Assembly: GCA_964408425.1 (NCBI GenBank)
Contig: CAYOZI010000001.1
Coordinates: forward strand, 15,738-79,737
Length of the DNA stretch: 64,000 nt
DNA from: UBA10210 sp964408425
Lineage (GTDB): Archaea; Micrarchaeota; Micrarchaeia; Norongarragalinales; Norongarragalinaceae
Direction of reading: 5' to 3'
This document shows, one piece after another, positions 32,309 through 40,479 of this stretch. The notes under the pieces were generated by a model that was not told the origin of the DNA, did no database searches, and saw only the letters and a program-made list of their open reading frames with translations. The position numbers and the translations under genes were made by a program. Within the stretch, counting starts at the first letter, position 1; every line of letters begins with the position of its first letter.

Positions 32309-33778
32309 TCAAACCCTCATCGTCACGCCCATTTTCTTGAGCGTCGATTCAACATCTTCCTTGCAGCCTACGGTAACCTGCGAGAACAAAGACAAATTGC
32401 GAACCAAACCACAATTAGGCCCTTCTGGAGTTTCGTTCGGATCCAGACGGCCCCAGTGGGTTCCGTGCAAATCCCTCGCCTTGTAGTGAGGATGCTTTTT
32501 CGCCAAAGGCGAAGTAACCCTCTTCAAGAACGAAGAGGCTGAAACGAAATTATAACGGTCGAGAGGCTGCGAAACGCCCGTATGCCCTCCAACCCAGTTG
32601 CCCGTAGCCATGGAATACTTTATCCTGTCCGAAAGAGCATCCGGCCTTACGATGGCGAACATGCTCATTCGCCTTCCGCGAACGTTAGCCCTTTCCAGCT
32701 GGTAGGCGACGTCTTTCACGAGAAATTGGAATGCATAGCGGAAAACCTCTTCCATCAATTTTCCGGAAATCTTCAATCGTTTATTCGAGTAATGGTCCTT
32801 GTCGTCGACAGGCCTTTTCTTGTAGGAAACGAGAACCGCCCTTTCGGACATGCGGCATAAGAAATACGCTTTCGCCAAACGGTTTTTCTCCTCAATCCCA
32901 ATGTGCGGCAATAAGTAACGGTCTACGAGCAATTCGGCCCTTTTTACTTGGTAGTCGACCGGCTGTCCGGGCGCCGCGCGTTTTCCTATCGCCTCAAGAG
33001 CATCCCGCTTGCTCTTGATTTCAGTCTCTCCCTCCAAGTTAAGAAGAATGTCGTTCCTCACTTCGGGGTCGCTGGAAAAGACTTCCAAAATCCTTTCCGA
33101 ATCAACCAAACCCAAAGCTCTCAAAAGCAAAACCAATTCGAGGGATTTGTTGTAAGAAGGCATTGTCACGCTCAACAGCCCTTCCTTCGTCCTATCGACA
33201 GTACAACGCCCCCTGAAACCCGAGCGCGTCGAAAAGATTTTCGCCTGCACGGTTCCCGTTTCCTTTTCCTTTGAAACCAGAATCCGGTTGGGCGCCAAGT
33301 CCTCGAGAATCATGAGCGTTTTTTCCGTTCCATTTATCACGAAATACCCGCCGGGATCCTGCGAGTCCTCGCCCATCTGGCGTAACTCTTGCTTGTTTCG
33401 TCCGTGCAAATAGCATAACTTGGATTTCAGCATAACCGGCAAGTCGCCGATGTAAACATCCTCGGTCCTCTTCTCCACGCCCTTGGAAACCTGCGTCATT
33501 TCCAAAAACAGCGGGGAAGAGTAATTCAAATCGCGCAATCGCGCTTCCATCGGGTATAATCTTCGCCTTGACCCGTCCGGCTCGGTGATCATGGGCTTTT
33601 CCGCGCGTATTTTCCCCAGTTTGACGCTCAACCCTTCTATCTGGGGTTCGATCACGCTTTGGGCATCAACGATTTCCTGCATCACGCTTTCAACGAAATT
33701 GTTGAACGATTCGAGATGCTGGTCTACGATAGTGTTGTCCCTCAAGAAAGACGCGGTCACTTCGAAAAACTTCGCCAT
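32309..33778 (-). CDS. rpoB2: RNA polymerase subunit B''
   Basis: About 489 residues from ATG 33778, preceded by GTGGTTGG. A longer frame to 33844 has no such signal and adds non-homologous sequence. This is the N-terminal half of the second largest subunit (FLRDNTIVDQHLESFNNFV, GYFVINGTEKTLMILEDLAPNR, DKDHYSNKRLKISG). It ends LHGTHWGRLDPNETPEGPN... CGLVRNLSL, the usual split point, then joins B' with only a few bases between. Confidence 0.95.
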   Translation of the reverse strand: MAKFFEVTASFLRDNTIVDQHLESFNNFVESVMQEIVDAQSVIEPQIEGLSVKLGKIRAEKPMITEPDGSRRRLYPMEARLRDLNYSSPLFLEMTQVSKGVEKRTEDVYIGDLPVMLKSKLCYLHGRNKQELRQMGEDSQDPGGYFVINGTEKTLMILEDLAPNRILVSKEKETGTVQAKIFSTRSGFRGRCTVDRTKEGLLSVTMPSYNKSLELVLLLRALGLVDSERILEVFSSDPEVRNDILLNLEGETEIKSKRDALEAIGKRAAPGQPVDYQVKRAELLVDRYLLPHIGIEEKNRLAKAYFLCRMSERAVLVSYKKRPVDDKDHYSNKRLKISGKLMEEVFRYAFQFLVKDVAYQLERANVRGRRMSMFAIVRPDALSDRIKYSMATGNWVGGHTGVSQPLDRYNFVSASSFLKRVTSPLAKKHPHYKARDLHGTHWGRLDPNETPEGPNCGLVRNLSLFSQVTVGCKEDVESTLKKMGVTMRV

Positions 33779-33878
33779 TTTCCAACCACACTCTTTTTGA
33801 TTTTTTGCGTTTTCCGTTTTGAAACGCAAAAACAACCCACGCACGCCCCCCGCTCCAAAGGGGCAGAAACAATACCGT

Positions 33879-34109
33879 TCAGTCTTCGGTTACTACCCGG
33901 TAGTAAACGTCCTTTATTCCGCCTATATCCCGATGGATCTTGATTACATCCCCAGGCGCCACTTCGGTTCCGACCAAACCCGGGTCTGAAAGCTCTATCA
34001 AAGGCAGCTCTTCCTTCACGCAATGCATGCCTGACAGTAGAGCTGAAACATCGCTTTCGCTCATTTTCTCTATTTTTGGCACCAGATAATGGCTGAAGGC
34101 AGAATCCAT
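33879..34109 (-). CDS. rpoH: RNA polymerase subunit H (RpoH/Rpb5)
   Basis: 76 residues, the usual length of the archaeal subunit (the C-terminal part of eukaryotic Rpb5). Motifs: HYLVPKIEKMSESDVSALL, LPLIELSDPG, APGDVIKIHRD and the final YYRVVTED. First gene of the polymerase operon. The start ATG lies about 10 bases after the predicted transcript start. Confidence 0.95.
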   Translation of the reverse strand: MDSAFSHYLVPKIEKMSESDVSALLSGMHCVKEELPLIELSDPGLVGTEVAPGDVIKIHRDIGGIKDVYYRVVTED

Positions 34110-34137
34110 TCTCTAACCGAAAATTCGTTAACCCCGA

Positions 34138-34150
34138 CTTTTATATTTAG
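34138..34150 (-). promoter_or_regulatory. TATA box of the rpoH-B''-B'-A operon
   Basis: The minus strand reads CTAAATATAAAAG centred about 35 bp before the rpoH ATG. Standard archaeal spacing puts the transcript start about 10 bases upstream of the ATG, giving a very short leader. Confidence 0.6.
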
Positions 34151-34189
34151 AAACCAATGGTTTAAAAACGTTATTAAAACGAAGGCGTG

Positions 34190-34627
34190 TCAGCGCTTTC
34201 TCCCTTTTCTACCCGTTTTCGGCTTTACCGAAGAATCGTTTTTCAGCACGTGCTTCATCCTGAAGTAAAAAGCGCCTATGAAAACCAGCATGGAAAGCAT
34301 GTTTATCCCTATCGAAACCCGCTCTCCGAAAGGAGAATCGTAGAGCTTGCTCGAAGCTAGAATCAAGTTCCCAAGCACGAGCATGCCGATGCCTAAATAG
34401 AAAACCATGGACATCCACCAGTCTTTCCTAGCCACTCCACGCTTCAGCTGGTTCCAAAGCATCAGCGAGTATGAAAGCCAAAAAACGAGGACTACCGCGC
34501 TCAAAACCAGGGTAACCTCGTGCGCCAAAATGTCTAAGCTTACCAACCCCAACACCACCTTTCGCGAAAAATCTATTACGGAAAAGCCGCTTAAAAACGT
34601 TGGGAGAAAACGCAGGGGAAGAGGCAC
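34190..34627 (-). CDS. Four-helix membrane protein of unknown function
   Basis: Up to 145 residues. The frame opens at 34627, but a GGTGGTG signal near 34555 suggests that translation may begin at the TTG at about 34546-34552. Four hydrophobic segments: ILAHEVTLVLSAVVLVFW, WWMSMVFYLGIGMLVLGNLI, a third around NMLSMLVFIGAFYF, and possibly the N-terminus in the longer form. The C-terminal tail is basic (KTGRKGRKR). It lies upstream of the polymerase operon in the same direction. No family recognised. Confidence 0.6.
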   Translation of the reverse strand: MPLPLRFLPTFLSGFSVIDFSRKVVLGLVSLDILAHEVTLVLSAVVLVFWLSYSLMLWNQLKRGVARKDWWMSMVFYLGIGMLVLGNLILASSKLYDSPFGERVSIGINMLSMLVFIGAFYFRMKHVLKNDSSVKPKTGRKGRKR

Positions 34628-34643
34628 GGTTAAAACAGGAGAA

Positions 34644-34799
34644 TCAAAAATTCAAGTATCCTTCCGTGGCGAGAAACAGAAACACTCCCACCGCCGTAAT
34701 CCAAAAGCCAGTTTCGAAATAGCCCAGCGCCAGCAAAACCAGGCCTAGCACTATGAGCAGCTCGTCCCACTCCATTATTTTCGTCCAGTCGAAATCCAT
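34644..34799 (-). CDS. 51-residue two-helix membrane protein
   Basis: The frame is open further upstream, but ATG 34799 is the natural start because the upstream part overlaps the ogg gene. The product starts MDFDWTKIMEWDELLIVLG and contains two hydrophobic segments (LLIVLGLVLLALGYF and WITAVGVFLFLATEG). No motif. It lies between ogg and the 34190 gene in the same direction. Small size leaves doubt. Confidence 0.5.
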   Translation of the reverse strand: MDFDWTKIMEWDELLIVLGLVLLALGYFETGFWITAVGVFLFLATEGYLNF

Positions 34800-34858
34800 T
34801 TTCCAAGCGCCCGTTAAACTCTTGAAGCCCGCGGAATAAAAGCGTAAAAAACGGCTTT

Positions 34859-35479
34859 TCACTTCAAAACTTTGCCCGTCTTCGAAAACCACAGGAACAA
34901 GTCCAGTTCCGCCTGGTTCAAGCCCGTTTTCCTGCACAGCGCTTCCAGCTTTTCTTCAATCTCCAGGTATTTTTTCGGAGAGAGCTTTAATTCAAGGATA
35001 ACCCCGCGCTCTTTCAAAACGCCCAACACATGCCGGTCGAGAATCGCCAGGTTTTTGAAGCCCACGTTCCTCAAAAAGTGGCTCGATTCCTTCCACCCCA
35101 AGCCCTTCACGTTTTCAACAAGCCACGCCCTCGCCCGAAACCCGTTTTCAAAACCCTTCACGGTTTTCTCGAGCTTCTTCGAATCAAGCTTCCCCCTCGC
35201 TTCCGCGATAAACCGCGCCTTGTTGTTGTAAAAACGGCATCCGCTTTCCTTCAACCATTCTCCCAACTGCCTTTCGCTCGCATTCCGCAGTTTTCCCCTT
35301 GATTTTTCCTGAAAACGCAATCCGGCCTCGGAGGAAGCGTTTGCGGTCGAAATGCAAAAGCACAATTCCGAAAACCAGTCGGGATTTCTCCCAAACTCCT
35401 TCAAGCGCCGTTCCACCAGCCTGGCGACCGGAGATTTCTTCAACGCGACGACATCCCGTTCAAGACCGCCCGAACCCAC
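34859..35479 (-). CDS. ogg: 8-oxoguanine DNA glycosylase/lyase, Ogg2-like
   Basis: 206 residues. Removes 8-oxoguanine from DNA and nicks the abasic site. The helix-hairpin-helix region VENVKGLGWKESSHFLRNVG holds the catalytic Lys, and ILDRHVLG holds the catalytic Asp. WFSELCFCISTANASSEAG is the typical N-terminal helix of archaeal Ogg2 proteins. Length is normal. It is transcribed away from the thioredoxin reductase gene, so the 100-base gap carries both promoters. Confidence 0.88.
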   Translation of the reverse strand: MGSGGLERDVVALKKSPVARLVERRLKEFGRNPDWFSELCFCISTANASSEAGLRFQEKSRGKLRNASERQLGEWLKESGCRFYNNKARFIAEARGKLDSKKLEKTVKGFENGFRARAWLVENVKGLGWKESSHFLRNVGFKNLAILDRHVLGVLKERGVILELKLSPKKYLEIEEKLEALCRKTGLNQAELDLFLWFSKTGKVLK

Positions 35480-35588
35480 AAGCCCACCCCTTAGAAAACG
35501 GGTTTAAACCCTCGCCTAATTTAAAGCCTTTTACAGTTAAACACAATAAAGAAAACGATTTGCGCTGAAAATAAATTAGTGGTTGCCA

Positions 35589-36521
35589 ATGGCGGAAAAA
35601 CTCTACGACTTGATAATCATCGGGGGAGGTGTGACTGGGTTGGGCAGCGCCATGTACGCCGGTCGCCTCAACCTCAAGACTCTCGTCCTGGCGGGAACGA
35701 GATATGGAACGATTGCATTGACGGACGTTGTCGAAAATTACCCGGGCTTCAAAAGGCTTACGGGATTGGAACTGGCGGAAAAACTGGAAGAACACGCGCT
35801 CGATTACAAGAAATTCGTCGAAATCGAGGATTTGAAAGCCGGGAAAATCGCGAAGAGCGGGAAAAACTGGAAAATAAAAACCGATGAAGGAAAGGAATTC
35901 GAAACGAGAACGGTCTTGATAGCGACCGGAACTGAAATCAAAAAACTCGGCATTCCGGGGGAAAAAGAATATTGGAACAGGGGCGTGCACAGCTGCGCCT
36001 TGTGCGACGGGCCCATCTACCAAGACAAGAGCATAGCCGTGGTAGGAGGGGGCGACAGCGCAGCTAAAGAAGCTCTGCTCTTGACGCAATTCGGAAGGAA
36101 AGTGTTCATTTTCGTCCGCGGCGGCGAACTCAAGCCCGAACCGATAAACGGCGAGAGGGTAAAGAAAAACAAGAAAATCTCCGTATTCACGAACGTCAGT
36201 ATTGATGAAATCAAGGGAGACAGAAAGAAAATGACGGCGTTGGTTTTGGACAAGCCCGTCGAAGGGAAAAAAGAATTTCCAGCAGACGCTCTGTTTCTGG
36301 AAATAGGGCACATTCCGCTAAGCTCCATTGCAAAAGCAATCGGCGTGAAAACCAACGAGAAGGGCGAGATTGTGATAAACCGCAATTCCGAAACCAATGT
36401 GCCGGGCGTTTACGCGGCCGGCGACGTGGGCGACACGAGATTCAAACAGGCGATTACCGGCGTTGCAGAAGGGGTTTTGGCGGTATACAGCGCTTTCAGG
36501 TACATCGGGGAAAACGAATAA
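35589..36521 (+). CDS. trxB: Thioredoxin reductase-like flavoprotein
   Basis: 310 residues from ATG 35589. The TTG two codons before is less likely. An FAD-binding GGGVTGLGSAMYAGRL is at the N-terminus. The redox-active CALC sits in SCALCDGPIYQ (about residue 135), the NADPH site is VVGGGDSAAKEALLL, and the C-terminal FAD motif is NVPGVYAAGDVGD. It would pass electrons from NADPH to a thioredoxin-like partner. No thioredoxin lies nearby. Instead it converges on two ferric-reductase-like membrane proteins (36532-37822), which might be alternative acceptors. That link is inference. Confidence 0.92.
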   Translation: MAEKLYDLIIIGGGVTGLGSAMYAGRLNLKTLVLAGTRYGTIALTDVVENYPGFKRLTGLELAEKLEEHALDYKKFVEIEDLKAGKIAKSGKNWKIKTDEGKEFETRTVLIATGTEIKKLGIPGEKEYWNRGVHSCALCDGPIYQDKSIAVVGGGDSAAKEALLLTQFGRKVFIFVRGGELKPEPINGERVKKNKKISVFTNVSIDEIKGDRKKMTALVLDKPVEGKKEFPADALFLEIGHIPLSSIAKAIGVKTNEKGEIVINRNSETNVPGVYAAGDVGDTRFKQAITGVAEGVLAVYSAFRYIGENE

Positions 36522-36531
36522 AGCCGTCAAA

Positions 36532-37113
36532 TCAGAGTTTAATCACGTTGAACTTCAAAGCCCCCAAAACCAACAGCGCTATTACGATTACCGCCTGCAA
36601 AAGCTGGTTGTTCAAAACCAGTAAGCCCACGTTGAACGAGTGGAGCAAAACGAGAACCAGAACAAGATAAACCAGCCGCTGCACGTTCTTCCAATTCCTG
36701 CTGCCCAAAGCCCTTATCGCAAAATCGTTCGAAGTGGAGGATATTACGGCTAGGGTAAGGAACGCAAGAAGCCCGAAAACCAGGAAAACGCTGTTCGGAA
36801 GGGTGAAAATGATTCCGAAATTCCAGTTGAAGAAAAAGTTGTATACTAGCAAAACGTGCACTAACGCGAAGAAAAACACGTACAGCCCTATCCAACGCTG
36901 TTGCGTGAAAAGAAAGCGGGTTAGTGGAACGTTTTTCACCCTCACCAGAAGAGGCGTGAGCAAAACGAGAATCAACGTCGCCAAAGCCAGGATTCCGAAG
37001 GAACTGACTAAAAACATGATTTGCGCCGGTCCTGCATAAAAGAGCGACCCGAGCAGGTAAACCAAAAGCGCGATTGCTATCCCGAACGCATTAACCCAGT
37101 ATTTCCCTTCCAA
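36532..37113 (-). CDS. Ferric-reductase-like transmembrane haem protein 1
   Basis: 193 residues, TTG start six bases after GGTGATG. About six hydrophobic helices. QQRWIGLYVFFFALVHVLLVYN and LVYLVLVLVLLHSFNVG place two His in adjacent helices as possible haem ligands, as in the MsrQ/YedZ and ferric reductase superfamily. No flavin or NAD domain, so it needs an electron donor. It is a paralogue of the next gene upstream (37169), and both are near a flavoprotein reductase. Specific substrate unknown. Confidence 0.7.
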   Translation of the reverse strand: MEGKYWVNAFGIAIALLVYLLGSLFYAGPAQIMFLVSSFGILALATLILVLLTPLLVRVKNVPLTRFLFTQQRWIGLYVFFFALVHVLLVYNFFFNWNFGIIFTLPNSVFLVFGLLAFLTLAVISSTSNDFAIRALGSRNWKNVQRLVYLVLVLVLLHSFNVGLLVLNNQLLQAVIVIALLVLGALKFNVIKL

Positions 37114-37168
37114 GAAAACATCACCGTTTGAAAAGCTAAAAGCAGAATGAAGAATTTAATGTTTGAGT

Positions 37169-37822
37169 TTAAGGCTTTTGCTTTGCCTTAGGCGGAGGGA
37201 GGATATGCTCTTCGAAGGACTGTTTTTCAGGCATTCCCACGAAAATGACCGCAAACCTCGCTAAAAGCACTAGAACCGCGAAAACCAGTATCGCCCATCC
37301 GGCAGGCCTTACGTTGAAAACCCCTTGCTTGGTTTCGATCAAAACGAAATGCACGATCACCAAAAGCAAGGCGAAATAACCCGTCCTCAAGACCGAACGC
37401 CATTTTTCATATCCTAGCTTATCCACCCACTCTTTCGAAGAAATTGCGGTCATAACCCCGAAAACGAACAGGGCGACGGCACCGGTCAACAGGGCGAAAA
37501 GCTTGAACGAATCAAAGCCGAGAATGGCCATGAAATCCCATTTGTAGTAAACGTGCAGGGAAATCGCTGTGTGGGCCACCGCAAAAACAAATCCCCACAA
37601 GCCGATGTTCTTCCTCCACGGCAGGTAAAAGCCGAACGTTTTCGGGAAAAAGCGCGTTAAAGGGCCGAGCAGGAAAGACAAGCCGATCAATACGACCGCT
37701 CCCAACGCCAGCATCTTGTTTAGCATTGAAACCGAAAAAGAAAGGTAGGCGTAGAAGACGAACAGCAAAAGCAGGACTAACGCAGGAACGAGATGGGATT
37801 TGTTCAACTCCCAGAACTTCAT
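37169..37822 (-). CDS. Ferric-reductase-like transmembrane haem protein 2
   Basis: 217 residues with six hydrophobic helices. RKNIGLWGFVFAVAHTAIS, LHVYYKW and FALLLVIVHFVLIE supply three His spaced as in ferric-reductase-like (MsrQ-type) haem proteins. The C-terminal tail is hydrophilic (HILPPPKAKQKP). Same strand and layout as the shorter paralogue downstream, so probably one operon. The pair may form a heterodimer or pass electrons in series. Confidence 0.7.
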   Translation of the reverse strand: MKFWELNKSHLVPALVLLLLFVFYAYLSFSVSMLNKMLALGAVVLIGLSFLLGPLTRFFPKTFGFYLPWRKNIGLWGFVFAVAHTAISLHVYYKWDFMAILGFDSFKLFALLTGAVALFVFGVMTAISSKEWVDKLGYEKWRSVLRTGYFALLLVIVHFVLIETKQGVFNVRPAGWAILVFAVLVLLARFAVIFVGMPEKQSFEEHILPPPKAKQKP

Positions 37823-37879
37823 TAAAACCTGAAAGAAAGGGCGGAATTAAAACTTTCGCTAGGGAAAAGGAAAGAAAGG

Positions 37880-37952
37880 CGCCTTGGCCGGGATTCGGAC
37901 CCGGGTCTCCAGCGTGACAGGCTGGAATGCTAGGCCACTACACTACCAAGGC
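37880..37952 (-). tRNA. tRNA-Asp(GUC)
   Basis: The acceptor GCCTTGG pairs with CCAAGGC, with G73. Anticodon stem CCAGC/GCTGG encloses CTGTCAC (anticodon GTC). The T arm is CCGGG-TCCGAAT-CCCGG. Length 73, no intron. A TATA-like GAATTAAAAGC lies about 30 bp upstream. Confidence 0.95.
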
Positions 37953-38007
37953 ACGACTCTAAAATCTTTTTTTCGGACGCTTTTAATTCTTCTTAAAAAA
38001 CTTAAAG

Positions 38008-38146
38008 TCCCGCCGGCCGGATTTGAACCGGCAACCCTCCGATTTCCGCGAACGTTCTCGCGCTTTTTCTTTAACGAACTTTTCTTTTGGAAAAAGAAAA
38101 GTTCCAGGCTACAGTCGGATGCTCAGCCAGGTTGAGCTACAGCGGG
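38008..38146 (-). tRNA. tRNA-Tyr(GUA) with 65-bp intron
   Basis: The acceptor CCCGCTG pairs with CGGCGGG. C1-G72 and A73 are the archaeal tyrosine identity set. Anticodon stem TCCGA/TCGGA encloses CTGTAG+A (anticodon GTA). An intron of about 65 bp (38044-38108) at site 37/38 carries two hairpins (AACTTTTC..GAAAAGTT and a GC-rich one). T arm GCCGG-TTCAAAT-CCGGC. Confidence 0.93.
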
Positions 38147-38164
38147 ACAAGCCTTTAAAATTTC

Positions 38165-39619
38165 ATGGTTCAACTCATTAAAAACAGTTTCTTACTCGCG
38201 CTCGCCGCAATCCTTTTTGCATCAACCGCTTTCGCCTTCACGGCGCAGGAACACGCGGAGTTTTTCGCCAGGGAAGGCGAAACCGCGAACGCCACTCAAT
38301 TCGACTCTTACTACATGGTTTTGGTAAACGGGGTGGAACAGGCGGTTTTGAAGAAAAGCGGAAACGATTTCGTGGTAGTCGAATCTGAAAGTGAATTGGA
38401 AACCGCGGTGGTAAAATACTCGCAAGCTGTTTTCGAGGACGAGTTGAAACCCGCAATAGCCCAAATCGGAATTGCTTTCGACGCGTTGAACGCAACGGTC
38501 GACACGTGCATTTACGGCTCGAAAAGGTATTCGTCGAAAACCAGGGGCGGGATTTACGCTTATTACAACATCCGCAACGACGCAATCCACTTTCCGGCGC
38601 AATACTCTGCAATAAAGTACATCGACACGAACATCGCCCAGTACGAGGAAGACTGGGAGGCGGCAAAGGAAGGCGTTGGCGTGCTGAAAAACTCCGCTTC
38701 AAACGCCGACTCCGCTTTGGAAGCGGCTGCAAACGCGCGAAACGGCTTGACGCCCGTCAAAAACGGATATGCAAAGTTTTACGAAGCCTACAAGAATGCA
38801 ACCGAACTGGACGAGTATGCATACAACTGGCAGACGATAGAATACCCGTGCGAGCCGACTTCCGACTTCAACTTGAAAATGGACGCCGTGCTGGGCGCCA
38901 TATCCTCAAGCAAATTCAATTCGAAAGACAGGCTGGTTTCCCAAATCAAAACCCAAATGGCGGAAAGGCTGGTGGAATACAACCAGAACAAACAGGAGGA
39001 AGGCGCGACGCTCGTTGCCGGAGAATTGAACGACGAGGCGCAGGCGGTGAAAAGCAAGTTTTCGGTGTTCGGGGTTGAATTGACCGGATTGAGCAACGAG
39101 ATAACCAACGTGGCGAACAGCGTCGGCACCCCGGCGTTCGACAACGCTTCGAAAAACCTCGAACAGCACATCACCAAATACGAAGCGGTTTATGGGGATT
39201 ACAACCTCACGAAATTCGCCATAACTCAAGCGGAACAGTTTTTGAGGCAGGATACGGAGAAATACGGATCCACCGACGACAGGATCACCGACTTGAACAG
39301 GCAGCTGAACGACGTTAAAATCTCGTTGAGGGAAAACGAGAACACGCTCAAGGCGGGAAACGTCGACGCCGTCAACCTTTCTGCCCTAAGCCAGAACGCC
39401 ACTAAAATCATGCTTTCCGCCCAAAACCTCCCGCCGAAAGAAGGGCAGCTTGATTTGGTCACGATAGGAGGAATACTCATGCTTATACTCGTAGGCGCTG
39501 GCGCCGTTTGGTATTTCAAGAGAAAACAATCGGGCGCAGGGCCTTTGATCCAACCGCCTTCGTTCAGCCTTCCGAAGAGGGAAAGCGTTTCTCTCGAAGA
39601 CATCGAGAAAATGGATTGA
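38165..39619 (+). CDS. Type I membrane protein with long helical ectodomain
   Basis: 484 residues. A signal peptide (KNSFLLALAAILFASTAFAF) is followed by an ectodomain of about 400 residues that is largely helical, with many coiled-coil-like stretches and several NxT/S sequons (NATQF, NATVD, NASKN, NLTKF). One C-terminal helix (TIGGILMLILVGAGAVWYF) then leads to a basic stop-transfer and a short cytosolic tail (about 35 residues, ending EDIEKMD). The two close Cys (DTCIYG, YPCEP) may form a disulfide. No family recognised. Likely a surface receptor, adhesin or structural protein. It is divergent from tRNA-Tyr. Confidence 0.75.
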   Translation: MVQLIKNSFLLALAAILFASTAFAFTAQEHAEFFAREGETANATQFDSYYMVLVNGVEQAVLKKSGNDFVVVESESELETAVVKYSQAVFEDELKPAIAQIGIAFDALNATVDTCIYGSKRYSSKTRGGIYAYYNIRNDAIHFPAQYSAIKYIDTNIAQYEEDWEAAKEGVGVLKNSASNADSALEAAANARNGLTPVKNGYAKFYEAYKNATELDEYAYNWQTIEYPCEPTSDFNLKMDAVLGAISSSKFNSKDRLVSQIKTQMAERLVEYNQNKQEEGATLVAGELNDEAQAVKSKFSVFGVELTGLSNEITNVANSVGTPAFDNASKNLEQHITKYEAVYGDYNLTKFAITQAEQFLRQDTEKYGSTDDRITDLNRQLNDVKISLRENENTLKAGNVDAVNLSALSQNATKIMLSAQNLPPKEGQLDLVTIGGILMLILVGAGAVWYFKRKQSGAGPLIQPPSFSLPKRESVSLEDIEKMD

Positions 39620-39673
39620 GCTGGAGAAACTAAAACACTATTTTTAACCAGCTGCGGCCAATAGTTTAAAAGA

Positions 39674-39825
39674 GGGGGATTGGGGTAGCCTGGCATCCTT
39701 CCAGCTTTGGGGCACTTTTTTGCCGCGGGCAAAAACCTGCACTAAAAAGGGCAAAACAGCTGGAGACCTGAGTTCGAAAGCTTTTCTTTCAAGGAAAGGA
39801 AAAACCGAATCTCTCAGATCCCCCA
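39674..39825 (+). tRNA. tRNA-Pro(UGG) with two introns (anticodon loop and T loop)
   Basis: The acceptor GGGGGAT pairs with ATCCCCC and A73. The D arm GGGTAGCCTGGCATCC matches tRNA-Pro(GGG) after intron removal. Anticodon stem CCAGC/GCTGG with loop TTTGGG+A (anticodon TGG). Intron 1 is about 46 bp (39712-39757). Intron 2 is about 33 bp (39778-39810) in the T loop after CTGAGTTCGA and resembles the T-loop intron of tRNA-Ser. The mature tRNA is about 73 bases. A TATA-like TTTTTAACC lies near 39642-39650. The 3' splice site of intron 2 is uncertain by about 2 bases. Confidence 0.9.
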
Positions 39826-39848
39826 CTCGCCAAAAAGGTTTTGGAAAA

Positions 39849-40475
39849 ATGGAGTTCAAGCCAGCCTCTTACGGAAAATGCCCCCTGCCCGACAAGGGAA
39901 AGCTTTTGGACAGGCTCAAGCCGGGCGTGCTCAACCGCGTCGCCATACGCCGCCATGCCATAGTGACCACCGCCCTTTCTTTCGGCATAGCGGGCGAGTT
40001 GGAAAAACGGGGCTTTAAGCTGAACGGGAAAATGCTGGAAACCGCCCACATTGCAAGGGCGTTGTCCCTAAGGCTCCGCAAGGTCACGGGATTCGAAAGG
40101 GAGAAGGCAATCCTCGCCGCTGGAGAGCTTATGAAACGCCAAGGGCATCCCGAACTGGCTGAAATGGTTTCCAAATACTATTCGCTCCACGAGCCCGGAA
40201 TAATCCGGAAACTCAAGCTGGAAGACGTGCCTTTCCTCATGGCGGGGTATATGACGAGAGAGGTTGAAACCGGGGCCGGAAAAACCCACAGGATAATGCA
40301 CCCGGAAAGGGCGTTCGAAATACTCTGCGAGCAACAGCCGGAAAGAAGGGAGTTTCTGGAAAAAGAGTACGAAAACGTGAAGATTCTCACGAAATGGCTT
40401 GAGAAAAACGGCGTAAACTTGAAAGTAATCGCGAGAAAAATAAACTTCGAACTCACTCGCGGGGACTACGGCTGA
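39849..40475 (+). CDS. Degenerate HD-domain-like protein
   Basis: 208 residues from ATG 39849. The frame is open further upstream, but that part is the tRNA-Pro gene. The layout recalls small HD-domain phosphohydrolases: RRHAIVTTALSFGIAGELEKRG, then a helix where HDIGK would be expected, then GHPELAEMVSKYYSLHEPG. The key dyad is not there: the sequence is TAHIARALSLRL, keeping one His and losing the Asp. It is probably cytosolic and possibly inactive or altered in chemistry. It follows tRNA-Pro and converges on the 40480 gene. Confidence 0.55.
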   Translation: MEFKPASYGKCPLPDKGKLLDRLKPGVLNRVAIRRHAIVTTALSFGIAGELEKRGFKLNGKMLETAHIARALSLRLRKVTGFEREKAILAAGELMKRQGHPELAEMVSKYYSLHEPGIIRKLKLEDVPFLMAGYMTREVETGAGKTHRIMHPERAFEILCEQQPERREFLEKEYENVKILTKWLEKNGVNLKVIARKINFELTRGDYG

Positions 40476-40479
40476 AAAA

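Noticed and set aside
35460..36311. Long minus-strand open frame (283 residues) opposite the thioredoxin reductase
   Set aside because: It is fully antisense to a gene with a complete flavoprotein signature and has low-complexity Phe/Arg/Gln composition without any motif.
38044..38108. Hairpins in the tRNA-Tyr region considered as an independent small RNA
   Set aside because: They lie exactly between the two halves of a complete tRNA and are better explained as its intron.
39720..39848. N-terminal extension of the degenerate HD-domain protein
   Set aside because: This part is the tRNA-Pro gene read in frame. ATG 39849 is the natural start.
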